Assembly (NCBI GenBank): GCA_015183035.1 | Contig: JACZZP010000013.1 | Span: 682,001 to 746,000, forward strand | Direction: 5' to 3' | DNA length: 64,000 nt | DNA from: Meloidogyne chitwoodi | Taxonomy: Eukaryota; Nematoda; Chromadorea; Rhabditida; Meloidogynidae | Shown here: positions 35,191-45,475 of the stretch, one piece after another | Layout of the letters: each line of letters opens with the position of its first letter | Position numbering within the stretch: the first letter of the stretch is position 1 | Made by a program: the position numbers and the translations under genes | The notes under the pieces: model-generated | What the model was told of the DNA's origin: nothing | Database searches by the model: none | The model's input: the letters and a program-made list of their open reading frames with translations, nothing else

Positions 35191-35448
35191 CCAATTTAAA
35201 AATCACACTAGTTTCATGAAAGATTTTAATCATTCAAATTAAAAATTGTAGTTATATTCAAAATTTTAAAAGGTTTTTATGGCGGCGATTATTTGGCATG
35301 CAACATTTTTAGATGCGACATTTATGCGCACTCCGCAAAAATTTGTTTCATTTAAATTTTTGATGATTTTTAGAAAAACTATATTTTTGTCAATCACTCA
35401 CTCTTCGATCTTTTTTAGATAAAGGCGTTCATTGAAAAATAATAAGAA

Positions 35449-36823
35449 ATGTTTTACCGAGACTTTCATGTTGATGAATGTAATGAAAATTGGATGAAAT
35501 TGGCAAATATGAATGACACTCAAGATGAATTCAAATTTCCGCCATTGGGGATCAAGGTCTAATTTTAAAAGATTCTTAAAAGTCTTCTAAATTTTGGTTG
35601 TTTTGATGAATTTTTTATTCATTTATCTATGAGTAATTTAGCATGATTAGGAGTTATTCTTCTTAAATTTATTTTCTATTTAATTGAATAAATTAAAATC
35701 ATACTGAACAATGTATTTTATTAAATTTTAGCCAAAGGCCTTTGTTAATAAACATTTTGGACCAAACTCAAAACTTCCTTTGGCCCAATTCAACAAAGGT
35801 ACAACAACATTAGCATTTCATTATAAACCAAAAACTTCAAATGATAAGGGCGGTGTTGTGATTTCTGTCGATTCTAGAGCTTCTGGTGGCAGTTTTATTG
35901 GTATGTTTATTTTAATTTGATAATGTTACGAATTTTAGCTCAAAAGGATTGCATGAAAATTTTGAATATTAATAACCGAATGGTTGCAACAATGGCAGGG
36001 GGAGCAGCAGATTGTGAATATTGGATATCTATAGTTTCTAGATATTGCAAGTTTGTGTTTTTAAAATTTAACTTTTTTATTTTTATTTTTTTAGTCTTTT
36101 TGAACTTCGTGAGGGAAGACCAATTACTGTGTCGGCAACCTCTAAATATTTTGCTAATATTATGTACAACAATAGAAATTATGGTTTACAAGTGGTATGT
36201 TTTAAACGAAATTTTAGAATTTTTTATGCAAAATTTTTGATGAAAACATTTTAATTTTATTCACATTATGGTCACAATAAATGAACAGCCTCTTTCTCCC
36301 AAAATATTTTGTTAAATACTAATTTATAGGGTTCAATGGTCGCCGGCTATGATCACACAGGTCCTTCAATTTATATGGTCAATAGCGACGGAATGCGTTG
36401 TAAAGTGCCTGATTATAGTTCTGTCGGTTCAGGATCTCTTAATGCCTATGCAGTATTGGATAGCCGTTACAATGAAAAAATGACAGATGATGAGGCAATA
36501 AAGCTGGCTAGAGATGCAATTATGCATGCAACTTATAGAGACAGTGGCTCTGGTGGATATAATAATTGTAAGTATTTTTGGGAATTTTTTAAATTAATAT
36601 GGAATGAAAAGGAGTGAGAACTAAGGGCTGGCATAAGGAAAACACGAAATTTTAACAGAGACATTTTAATAATTAATTTGTTCAAAATCTTTTATTTTTA
36701 GTGTGTCACATCACTGAGAAAGGTGCAAAATATTTCCCTGCTGCGGATGTCAGTGATATGTACTATGAATTTAGTAAAGGTAAAGGAATTGATCTTTACA
36801 AAATGATGGATAAAATGAAATGA
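35449..36823 (+). CDS. pbs-5: 20S proteasome subunit beta-5 (PSMB5)
   Basis: The chymotrypsin-like catalytic subunit of the 20S core. Start MFYRDFHVDECNENWMKLAN at 35449; the stop is at 36823. A 59-residue propeptide ends at the autocleavage site KG/TTTLAF, with catalytic Thr as residue 60. Other active-site elements are present: Asp in VISVDSRASGGSFI, Lys in DCMKILNINN, then MVATMAGGAADCEYW and YSSVGSGSLNAYAVLD. A seven-residue insertion (KTSNDKG) after TTTLAFHYKP is not in the vertebrate subunit. LYHVxxxG is replaced by LCHITEKGAKYFPAADVSDM. About 270 aa and six exons. It is divergent from the DUF1772/NUP93/MSH6 cluster and separated from it by the CGGGAA element. Confidence 0.95.
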
Positions 36824-37119
36824 GAAATTAAATGGTCGACTTTATTAAGATTGTGAATATGTTAAAAAAGGATTTTTTTATCGTAATCCTGTCAGATTTG
36901 GTTTTTTTATTTTTTGTCCAACAATAAAATTTTCGTTTTATAATTATCAAAATTTAGAAGGAATTTATAGAATCTTAATCTCTGTAAATTAAATTTTATT
37001 TTTCCTAAAAGCTTGAAAAAATAATCGACTAATTTATTTGCTTTATTATTTTTTATAAAAAAAAGATGAAAGAAAAAACGCCTAAAATATAACAACTTTT
37101 ACATAAAAGCAAAAATAAA

Positions 37120-38865
37120 TCAAGAAACTTGAAATAAAATAATTGTTACATCATCCGGTTTACCTCCAGGAGCCCGAATTCCATGTTCGAGTGCTCTTTG
37201 TGTAAAAGGGGAGACATAATGTTCATCAGCAGAAAGATGCCGAGCAATTAATGCTAAAGAATTACAACGAGCTTGAAGAGAAGCTTGAGACATTTGCAAA
37301 GGTTTTTGTTGCTCTTCTTTTTCTTTTTTAATGTTATCCTCATCATTATCACCATAGAGAAGTTTAGCTATTGTTCCAATATGGCAGTTATCCCAAAGTC
37401 CGTCAGTTGCTTTAAAATTTTAGAATTAATAAATGGAATTTAAAAAAAAATGTTTAAAAATTTTGGCCCAAAAGTTGGGTGAGGAAAAAATTTAACAAAA
37501 AACATCTTTTACTCTAATTGTAATGCTTATGTATAATTTAAAATAATATAGTAATTTTAAAAATTTTTAATTTAGAGTTAAAAAATAACCCATAAGAACG
37601 AGATCTCCAGATTGTAATTCATGTTCTCTCAATTCTGAACTTTCTGGTCTGTCTAATAAAAATGTATTCTTTTTGTTGAGCATTTTTTCTAAATTTTTAT
37701 AAAGTTAAATTTAAAAAAAAAATAATTAAAAAAAAAACCTGGAAGTATTGTAAGTTGATATGGAGCATTAAAATAATGTGTTTGTTCGGGTGAACGAAAA
37801 ATTACTTTTCCACCACGACAAATTAAATAACCAGAATCACCTTAAAATTAAAAATTTAAAGCAAAATATTTGTTTAAAATAAAAACAAACCAAGATTAGC
37901 TGAATATAATCTTCTTTTAGTAATTGTCAAAACACATGCAGTAGATGAACTAATTTAATTAAATTTTATTTAATATTTTACTAACCCAGTCGGCTTTTTA
38001 TTATTTAACATTTTCAATTTATTATAAGCTTGTTCAATTATCAAATCCGGCCGAGAATATTCAAAATCTCCAGAACGCACAATTTCTGCACAGTTTGACA
38101 TTAACTGTGCAGCAAATTGAGAAGGATCAATTCCATGTCTTCTCCAGCCACCAACACCATCAGCAATACCTTTAAAAAAAAGTATTAAATAAAATTTCTA
38201 AATTTAAACAAACCAGCAACATAAGTATGTTCATGATTAGCAATGAAGCAAGCTTAATAAAAAAAAATTAATTAGAAAATAATTTAGACAAGGCTAAACA
38301 TTAGGAGAGAAACAAAATTAATTTGGAAAATTATAATTATTTAATAATTTTACAGGATTCTAATTATTATTTCCAATTTTGAATAAAAACAAACCATCAT
38401 CTCCATAAACATCACGTTCCCATTGCTTCTTTTGTTGAAGTGCTTCGTTTTGTGAACCCTTTAAAAAATTTTTAAAGTAAAAAATTTATTTTTAAAATAA
38501 CCAGAATATTAGAAAACAAACTAAATAACTCTTCTTTAAAAAAACTTTTAAAAAACCTGAAATTCTTTTGCTATTCCACATTTTGTAACATTAACAATCC
38601 ATTGCTGTTGTTCTTTATGTCGATTTTGTAAACGTTCTTCTTCAAGTAAATTTTGCTTATGTTGGCCAGTGATTGGTGTTGAACAATAATTAAAAGATGA
38701 TATTAAATTATTTGACAAATTCTGTTGTTTTTGAGAGAAAATAGAACGTATTTGAAAGGATGCCACCGAAACAGGCAAAGAATTTGATTTTCCTCGTCTT
38801 CCACTGCTCTCTATTGCTACAGGAGATCCTAAAAGTACCAAACGGGAAGCTGTTGATTTTAACAT
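37120..38865 (-). CDS. PPTC7: PP2C-type mitochondrial phosphatase PPTC7
   Basis: A metal-dependent phosphatase of the PPM family; PPTC7 acts on mitochondria (coenzyme Q synthesis, BNIP3/NIX-linked mitophagy control). Start [20 protein letters not shown] at 38865, an Arg/Ser/Leu-rich presequence-like N-terminus. The catalytic core has [20 protein letters not shown] then [20 protein letters not shown], with the metal-binding Asp in GxADGVGGW. Then [48 protein letters not shown] and [17 protein letters not shown] follow. The end is [20 protein letters not shown] then [10 protein letters not shown]. About 390 aa and eight exons. All metal-site motifs are intact. It starts 204 bp below the SMPD4 stop and is probably the third gene of an operon. 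Confidence 0.94.
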
Positions 38866-39069
38866 TTTCTGATTTTTAATTAAAAATTAAATTATAAATA
38901 ATTAAGAAATATATGTAGAAAAAAAGTAATCTTCAAAAGAATAAAATATTATAATTATTAATTTTTATTGTAATCAACAAACAAAATAAATAAAATTAGC
39001 ATATAAAAATTAATTGAGAAAAAAACGAAAATTGAACAAAAAGATCAAATAAAACCTTTGAGTATCTTT

Positions 39070-41819
39070 TCAAAGAAAAAATTTGTAAATGAAAGTTATA
39101 AAGAGAAAGAAGGCAAAAATAATATAAATAAGCATTGGTAAACGTGCAAATTGACGAAGATTTAACATTGCCCGTTGTTTGGGCACTACACGAGCAAATA
39201 CTGGCACATAACGTGGAGGGGATGGACCACTCAGTAAAGCTGGAATTTTTTTTTAAATTATTATTATTTAAAAAATAGTTAAAATAATAATAAAAAATAT
39301 TATTTCCAAAATAATTAAGCTTAATCGGAATACTTTAAAATATAAAAATATAAACCTCTAGCTGCAAGTCGAGTAATTGCTGAATCTCGTTTATGTTGAA
39401 GTAAATATTGCACTAACCAACTATTTGTCCAACGAACACTTAATCGATGCAAACATCGAGCTAATGGGGCAATATCCCAATATCCAATGGATGGAAAAGT
39501 GTCCGCAATTTGACGAGAATATTTTGAATAGTCAAAGCGTGCTTGACGTTCAATAACCTTTATGATAAATTTTTAAAAAAATAATTAAAAATTATTAAAA
39601 TAAGTAAATACTTGTAACCGTCCATGCGGAGTAAGAAAAAGCATTTTTGTCCACGGGTCAACCTTTGAAAAAAATTAAAAATCAAATTACTAATTTCTAA
39701 ACAAACCGAACATTCTGGATCTTCTGGTTTAAGTAAAGAATGTTGTGACATTTTAATATCTTCATTTCTTTGAAATAAACTACTAATTTCACTTTCATCT
39801 TGTTTAAAAATTCTTCTTCCTCCACCATCTTTTTCTATAAGAAAATTTATTAATCTTTGAATTTGATTTATCTGTTGTTCCAATAATTGCATATCAATTG
39901 GTGAAAGTTCAACAATATTAAATATCCAACGAAAGAAGACTGCCCAAAAAGAATATGATTGATGATTTTTGACCTTTTTTTAATGAAAATTTAATTTTAT
40001 AATTAAATTAAAATGAGTAAAATGTTTCTACCTTATTACATTTAGCTTGATATTCATCACGATAACGAATAAGTTTAACCACAATTGCACGCAAATAATC
40101 CAATGTAGGTAAACCATGTTGTTCGAATACTCCAATTAGCGGGTCATTTTGAAAAACCTTTTTTTTTAATTAAATATAGTTGGGCAATATCAAAAGAATT
40201 TTTTTTGGTAATTTTGAAAGTTTTCTACACCCTTCTGCTCAATTTTTATATAAAATCTAAAAAACCTCAGTTTTAAGAAAATCCAAAACAGGTGTTTCAA
40301 TAATTTGTACACATCCAGAATCTAAAAGTCGACGGATTTGTACTTCAATTAATTCTACAAAGTAATTAATAGATGAATCAGCAAAGAGACGACGTTTTTC
40401 ATCAGAGCATTTCATTTCTATAAGAGTACCATTTTGCTTTGGTCGATGTGTAAATGTCAGTTTTGGAGAGACAAGAACAAGCCAAATATCTGAAATTATT
40501 TTGTAAAAAAAATAAATTTGTTATTCAAGAGGTTTGATAGAATATTTATAAAAAAGCAAACCAATGAGAAGACAATAATTATCTCCAAGTGGCCAATTTT
40601 TCAATAATCTTTCCAAAAAATTGTGTAATAATGCGTTAAATAAAGGTTTTCTAAAAATAAAATTAAAATAATTAATTTAAAAGAGAATAACCTAAGTAAG
40701 AGAAGTTTAAGAGAACCAAATTCTGCATCTTCTGTTTCACACAAAATAAATTGATTGTAATGGTTGAGAACATTACGAAGAACTTGAAATTGAGCAACAC
40801 TAGGCCAATCTGATATTTATTTATTTTTAGGATTTATATTCTAAAAATAAGATGATGGATCAGTTTACATGTAGAATTACTTTTTTTTTTTGAAAAATAA
40901 GAAAAATGTAAAGAATGAAGGAAAAGGGTTTTAATAAATAGGTGAACTGACTTCAAATTAACAAAAAATTAAAAAAATCAAACTTGAAAGAGAAGCTAAT
41001 TGATTAACAATACCAACAACAAATTGTAACATTCTTGGATAAAGCGTACGAATAGATCCTGAGCGTAAAGGAATATGTTCTAATGGAGAAGATGCAGCCA
41101 AAACTTCAGGACGAAGTAATCGACGAGGGGATGTTACTGGAGATGTTGGCATTTGTGAAAGGGAAGAGGAGGAACCACTAGAGGATATACCACCACCAGT
41201 AAACCAATTCCCACTTTTAACTTGTGCTAAGCGTTGTTCGTCAATTGGAAGTAAATATTGTAAATATTGCATTAAAAGCCACATAAAAACTGAATAGAAA
41301 AAATTAGAATATTATGAAAATATTGAAATTCAATCATGTTGACAATTAAAATCAAATAAATATGATTAGTAAGAAAACTTACTACTTTCTGAAGCATCAT
41401 AGTTATTGGCCGTTGAACGTATACAATGACGGCAAAATGTATCAATAAATTCATTAAAAAGAGTATCATTTCCATATATTGACTAAAAATATAATTTTGA
41501 AAAATATTTACAAAAACTAAAAAATTAACCATAAAAACAGTGGATTCGAATCCAACAAGTGCATTCAAACGATTTAAGGCATCTGCATGAAGAGTGTCCG
41601 TTCTTGGTTTTATCAGTAATAAATCTAACGAAGGGTCAGCAAAAATCTGATGAATTACTGTCATCGCAAATTCATCCTAAAAATAATTTAATAGCTATTA
41701 TAAATTGTTTAAAAAGCTTATACTCTGTCAGTATATCTCGGCCTAATAGCGATTAATTCGTTGCATAAGTCAAGTAGAGATTTCGCATAATTAGAACTAT
41801 AAGCGAAGTTAACGACCAT
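39070..41819 (-). CDS. SMPD4: SMPD4 / neutral sphingomyelinase 3 homolog
   Basis: A tail-anchored protein of the ER and nuclear envelope, reported as a sphingomyelinase and a nuclear-pore/centrosome factor in vertebrates. Start MVVNFAYSSNYAKSLLDLCN at 41819. Recognisable segments: LLMQYLQYLLPIDEQ; a Ser/Pro-rich linker (SSSLSQMPTSPVTSP); LLKNWPLGDNYCLLIDIWLV (human WPLDASFRAVLEMWL); SPIDMQLLEQQINQIQRL; MLFLTPHGRLQVIERQARFD (human LILTPLGRYQIINGLRRFE). The C-terminal membrane anchor is MLIYIIFAFFLFITFIY. About 630 aa in some twelve exons, roughly 200 residues shorter than the human protein. The difference is at the N-terminus, so either the family is shortened here or 5' exons are unseen. An acceptor lies just upstream of the ATG. 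Confidence 0.85.
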
Positions 41820-41962
41820 ATTTATATCTAAAAAATAAGCGGAAAAATATTCTGGTTCGTCTAAAATAAAAGATTATAAATAAAAAATTTGAATATAAAC
41901 ATGCAAATAAAATAATTTCAAAACTTTAAAAAACTTGTTTAAACAAAAATAAACAAAAAACT

Positions 41963-42361
41963 TTAATCAGTTTTACTTGTCTCTATTACAAGTTTTTTTT
42001 CTTCTGAATTTTCTTTTTCTTCAAAAAGATGAACATCAAATTGAACAAATTGTTTAGGCTAAATTATAATTAAAAAAATTTTTTCAACAAAAACCTCTTT
42101 AGTAGATTCTTCTGATAAATATTCATCGTCAGAATCGTCGCTATCCTTTTCTGATGTTTCATTGGAATCACTGCTACTTTCAGATTCACTGTTGTTCGAT
42201 TCTTCGTTTAGATTTTTAATTACTACCAAATCATCATCATCTTCCTTTTTAAATTTTAACCCAGCATTTGCTTCAGCAATTTGAGGTAAAAATAGTTTAA
42301 CTTTATTAAGAAGAAATTCAGTAGAATTAAGTGTAGATTTATTTGTTGGATTAATTGACAT
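41963..42361 (-). CDS. NOPCHAP1: NOPCHAP1-like R2TP/snoRNP assembly factor
   Basis: A small acidic protein. Start MSINPTNKSTLNSTEFLLNK at 42361, then VKLFLPQIAEANAGLKFKKE, an acidic Ser/Asp/Glu tract (SESESSSDSNETSEKDSDD), and a second exon PKQFVQFDVHLFEEKENSEE. The two conserved blocks, LLxxVxxFLPQxAxAN and VIQMDVALFE-like FVQFDVHLFE, with acidic spacers, match vertebrate NOPCHAP1 (C12orf45). That protein bridges NOP58 to RUVBL1/2 in box C/D snoRNP assembly. About 120 aa and two exons. It is the first gene of a likely three-gene operon: SMPD4 starts 143 bp downstream. It is divergent from the MBD2/3-like gene, 267 bp away. Confidence 0.8.
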
Positions 42362-42628
42362 ATCTAAAAAATAAAAAATTTGAAAATAAAGATGTTGATC
42401 ACAGTGTTGATCTTATGGGTTGAATCATGAAACCCTTAATTTTTGAAAATTGCCAATTATGAATATTTATCAAGAACGCCAAAAATGTTTTATGTTCTAA
42501 AATCTCTGAATTTTATCAAGTCTTTATTAGTTTCTCGAATTAATATTATTTTTAGTTGATTTTTTTATATTTTCGATTATTAAAAAATCATTTCTATTTT
42601 AGAAATATTCAAAACATTATTAACAACA
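42362..42628. promoter_or_regulatory. Divergent 5' region (NOPCHAP1 / MBD2/3-like)
   Basis: 267 bp separate the two start codons. A TTCTATTTTAG acceptor-like sequence ends about 27 bases before the plus-strand ATG. The tandem word GTTGATC is seen near 42.39-42.41 kb. No TATA element can be assigned. Confidence 0.4.
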
Positions 42629-43608
42629 ATGGGACGCACAAAATTCGCTGCTTCTAGTGAATCATTAACGCTTAAAGGAGGCAGTAAAGGCCGTGGAAAG
42701 GACAGAGCAGCTTCTCACGTTTTACCGCTTAAAACAGGTTTTGATGGACGAATAGATGCTCCTTGGCGTAGAACTGCAACATCATTCAAAATTCCATGTA
42801 CTCTCGTCCATACTACATCAAAACGTACACAGAAAGCGCCGTTAAAATTAAATGTGTCAAATGAACGGGAAAAAGGAAGACAGGTTATTTTTTATTTGTA
42901 GCTAAAAGTGTCCGCAAGGTGTATCGGCAATCTTAGTTTTGCGGACAAAACTTGCGGATTTTCACATCAAAGAAATTAATGAGATTATCACAAAATATAA
43001 AGTAATTATGTAAGATAATTTTATTTTAGGTATTTTGGGCTAAATCGTTGGAAGGTCTTTGTGCTATGGTTCCAGTAAATGTTGCTGATAAATTTTTGCC
43101 TGAACCTGGTGATGGTCATTACATTCCACAACGTTTGGAATTGCCTTCAAAATTGGAAGTTATGGTTAATTTTATTTTAATATCAGTAATTACGAAATTA
43201 ATTTCAGTAACCTTTTTGCATTTTCCTAATAAATTAGTTAAAGTCCTCAATTAATATATTTGTATTTATGCCTCTTGCTTTAAAAAAATAAAAATTTTAA
43301 AGGCCCCCTCAATGAATATAGAAGCATCGGCAGCAACATTCTGCACTGCTTTACACGCTTTTGATATTTATGGAACAGAATTGACTGGTCAAACAGCTAC
43401 ACGAAAACAAATTGAAGAGAGTCCATTTGAGAGCTTAAAATTTGCGCAACCATTTGTACAGGTTAAATTGTCTCCTTTTTGATTTGAATATTTTTTGAAA
43501 TTTTAGATTCCAACAATCACCGAACAGGATATTACACAACAAGAACGTCGAGTATTGGACGCTAGAAAGAGATTACAAGAATTGAGAAAATCATTTATTA
43601 TACGATGA
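42629..43608 (+). CDS. mbd-2: MBD2/3-like NuRD subunit lacking the methyl-CpG-binding fold
   Basis: MBD2/3 proteins bridge the histone deacetylase and remodelling halves of NuRD. Start MGRTKFAASSESLTLKGGSK at 42629. WRRTATSFKIPCTLVHTTSK then matches the vertebrate PVRQTASIFKQPVTKITNHP intrinsically disordered NuRD-binding segment, and GRQVFWAKSLEGL matches RQLFWEKKLSGL. The C-terminal domain has NIEASAATFCTALHAFDIYG then ELTGQTATRKQIEESPFESL and FVQIPTITEQDITQQERRVL, ending DARKRLQELRKSFIIR, which corresponds to the p66-binding coiled coil. Four exons, about 245 aa. The roughly 70-residue MBD itself is absent: only about 45 unrelated residues precede the conserved part. C. elegans MBD-2 also lacks an MBD. 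Confidence 0.85.
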
Positions 43609-44188
43609 ATTTGGAATTTCCTTACCATTTTTTCTGTAATTTTCTGTCTATTTTCAGATAATATTTTTGATCTTTTTGTTCTTCTTTACAATTTTATTTT
43701 TTGCGAAATTATCATTTTGATGGGACAATAGTATTAAAAATATTTTTAATCAAAAATTTCGGATTGTATGTATGTATATCTGGCTGATTTATTTTTTACT
43801 TGATTTTTAGATGAATTGTATTTTTTAAGCATAATCATAATGTTGGCATCAGATGAATCGGAAAGCAAACCGAATCTCCACCGAACTTGGAAAATAAATT
43901 CTTGGAGAAAAAGGAAGTCTGCGGCGTTGCAGAAAATTCTGCTCTCGAGCCATAAAGACAGTTAACATAAGTCAAACAGTTAGAATGAATAGTTGTGAGA
44001 CTATTTACCTATTGCATTCTACTTGCTAGAAATTTTACCTTGAATATTTTTCTAACCAAATGGAACCGGATTTTCTAGTATAAAAATAGATAAAATTAAA
44101 TATTTAATCAACAAAATATCTAGGGTTCCAACAAAAGTAATTTTCATCCAAAGGATAATACAGAACCTTCTTGTTCACCTCAACATAT
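43609..44188. other. Convergent spacer with a GC-richer island
   Basis: 580 bp between the stops of the MBD2/3-like gene and eL22. The outer parts are ordinary AT-rich 3' UTR-like sequence. A GC-richer block at 43840-43965 is open in more than one frame and is described separately. Confidence 0.5.
43840..43965 (+). other. Unexplained GC-richer block (small ORF or RNA gene candidate)
   Basis: A 41-codon open frame starts MLASDESESKPNLHRTWKIN and ends KILLSSHKDS, downstream of an acceptor-like GATTTTTAG at 43802-43810. It stands out by base composition (CCGAATCTCCACCGAACTTG). The reverse strand is also open, and the region contains the hairpin word GCAGAAAATTCTGC. I recognise neither a protein family nor a standard small nuclear RNA. 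It could be a sORF, a snoRNA, an exon of an unknown gene or a fossil repeat. Confidence 0.2.
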
Positions 44189-44838
44189 TTAAGCCTCATT
44201 GTCACTTTCGTCCTCATCTTCTTGATTAATTTGGAAATAACGCAACTATAAAATGAATCCGAGACTATAAAATAAAATCCTTAAAAAATAACCTCATATG
44301 TATCCTTAGCACTAGCAACAACTCGAAGCCAATCACGCAAAGAATGTTTCTTCAAAAATTTCTTGGTAAGATATTTAAGATAGCGTTTTGAAAATGCCGT
44401 TTCAGCGGTAACAATAACCTATAATTTCATCAATGATATAAAAAATTTCCAATTTTTATTGAAATACAAACCCGAGTTTTTGCAGACTCAACCTTAATTC
44501 CTCCAATAGCAAGCTGATTTATTTTGCCTAAAACTTTGATACGAGTATTCAAAAATTCCTCCTGCAATTTATTCAAAGTAACAAATGGAAATTTTATTAA
44601 TTTGTAAATATACTCTGATTAATTAAGAAAAGTGCAGAAACTACTCTTATTCTAAATAAACCTTAAATTCACTTACAAGAGCATTGGTCTTCATAATCCC
44701 ATCCTCAACTGGATTTTTGCATTCAATAATGAATTTAAGTGTCTGTTTCTTCTTAGCAGCTCCCTTAACTCGTTTAGCCTTCTTAGGTTTTGGAGTTTTT
44801 GTTTTTTGTAATTTAGAAGATGCTTTTGCTGTAACCAT
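44189..44838 (-). CDS. rpl-22: 60S ribosomal protein L22 (eL22)
   Basis: A structural protein of the cytosolic large subunit. Start [20 protein letters not shown] at 44838, a long basic N-terminal extension. Then [80 protein letters not shown] and [20 protein letters not shown] follow, with an acidic tail [10 protein letters not shown]. Four exons and about 130 aa. The signature LKFxIDCxxPVEDGIM is almost perfect. Codon use is less AT-biased than the neighbours, as expected for a highly expressed gene. It is convergent with the MBD2/3-like gene. Confidence 0.97.
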
Positions 44839-45132
44839 TTTGAAATTTATAATATTTTAACTCTGAAATAAGTTTTAGACTGTAATGAGGATAGAAACTG
44901 AACGGTGGGACTGAAGGCCACTAATGAGATGGTGAGACTGAAATGCCCAACCAAACTATCATCAAATGAGTCTCAGGATGAATTAGCCTTTTGTTTTTAC
45001 CAGTTCCCGACTAAGTAGTTATTTTTAACGTATAGCCCAACTAATCGCTGACAGATCAGTTTAAAGAATTAGAGATAGAGAAGAAGCTAGGGACTATTTA
45101 CGGCGCTATCCATCGTGTCTCTAATTTTAAAT

Positions 45133-45224
45133 AGAGACCTGTACATTTCGTCAAACAAGATTGCACGACATTTCGCCTCTTCGGCAAAAAACTACATTTG
45201 TTGATTTTTTGCCGTTGGGACGAA
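45133..45224. mobile_element. MITE family A, copy 5 (truncated)
   Basis: GAGACCTGTACATTTCGTCA through GCCGTTGGGACGAA. It stops exactly where the next palindromic element begins; the right arm (ATGTCGTGCAA...) is not found beyond that element, so the copy lost its 3' third. Confidence 0.75.
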
Positions 45225-45475
45225 TTTTTATCTAATTTTTCACGTTTTAATTGAAGTTTGATAGGTAGAAGTATAGAGTCAAAATGCTTTCAGTTGTCAA
45301 AAAACTCTGCGTAAAAGTCTCTTATAAAGTATTTTAGGCATTTACTCTATACTTCTACCTTAGGATTTGTACTACAAAATAAGATATAAAGTTCAATAGC
45401 AAATTTAACTGGCTTAAAATGAGACTAAAATAGAAATTTATAATTTCAATTAAGACGTGAAAAATTAAATAAAAA
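45225..45475. mobile_element. Palindromic element with nested inverted repeats
   Basis: The outer inverted repeats are 45225-45255 and 45445-45475 (31 bp, two or three mismatches; core TTTTTCACGT / ACGTGAAAAA). An inner perfect 17-bp inverted repeat, AGGTAGAAGTATAGAGT, lies at 45263-45279 and 45344-45360. No ORF. The position next to the truncated family-A copy suggests insertion into it. Confidence 0.75.

Noticed and set aside
34810..35242. Pro/Gly/Arg-rich ORFs on both strands (93-101 aa)
   Set aside because: They are translations of the CGGGAA repeats inside the hAT-like element bounded by CCGTTAAT duplications.
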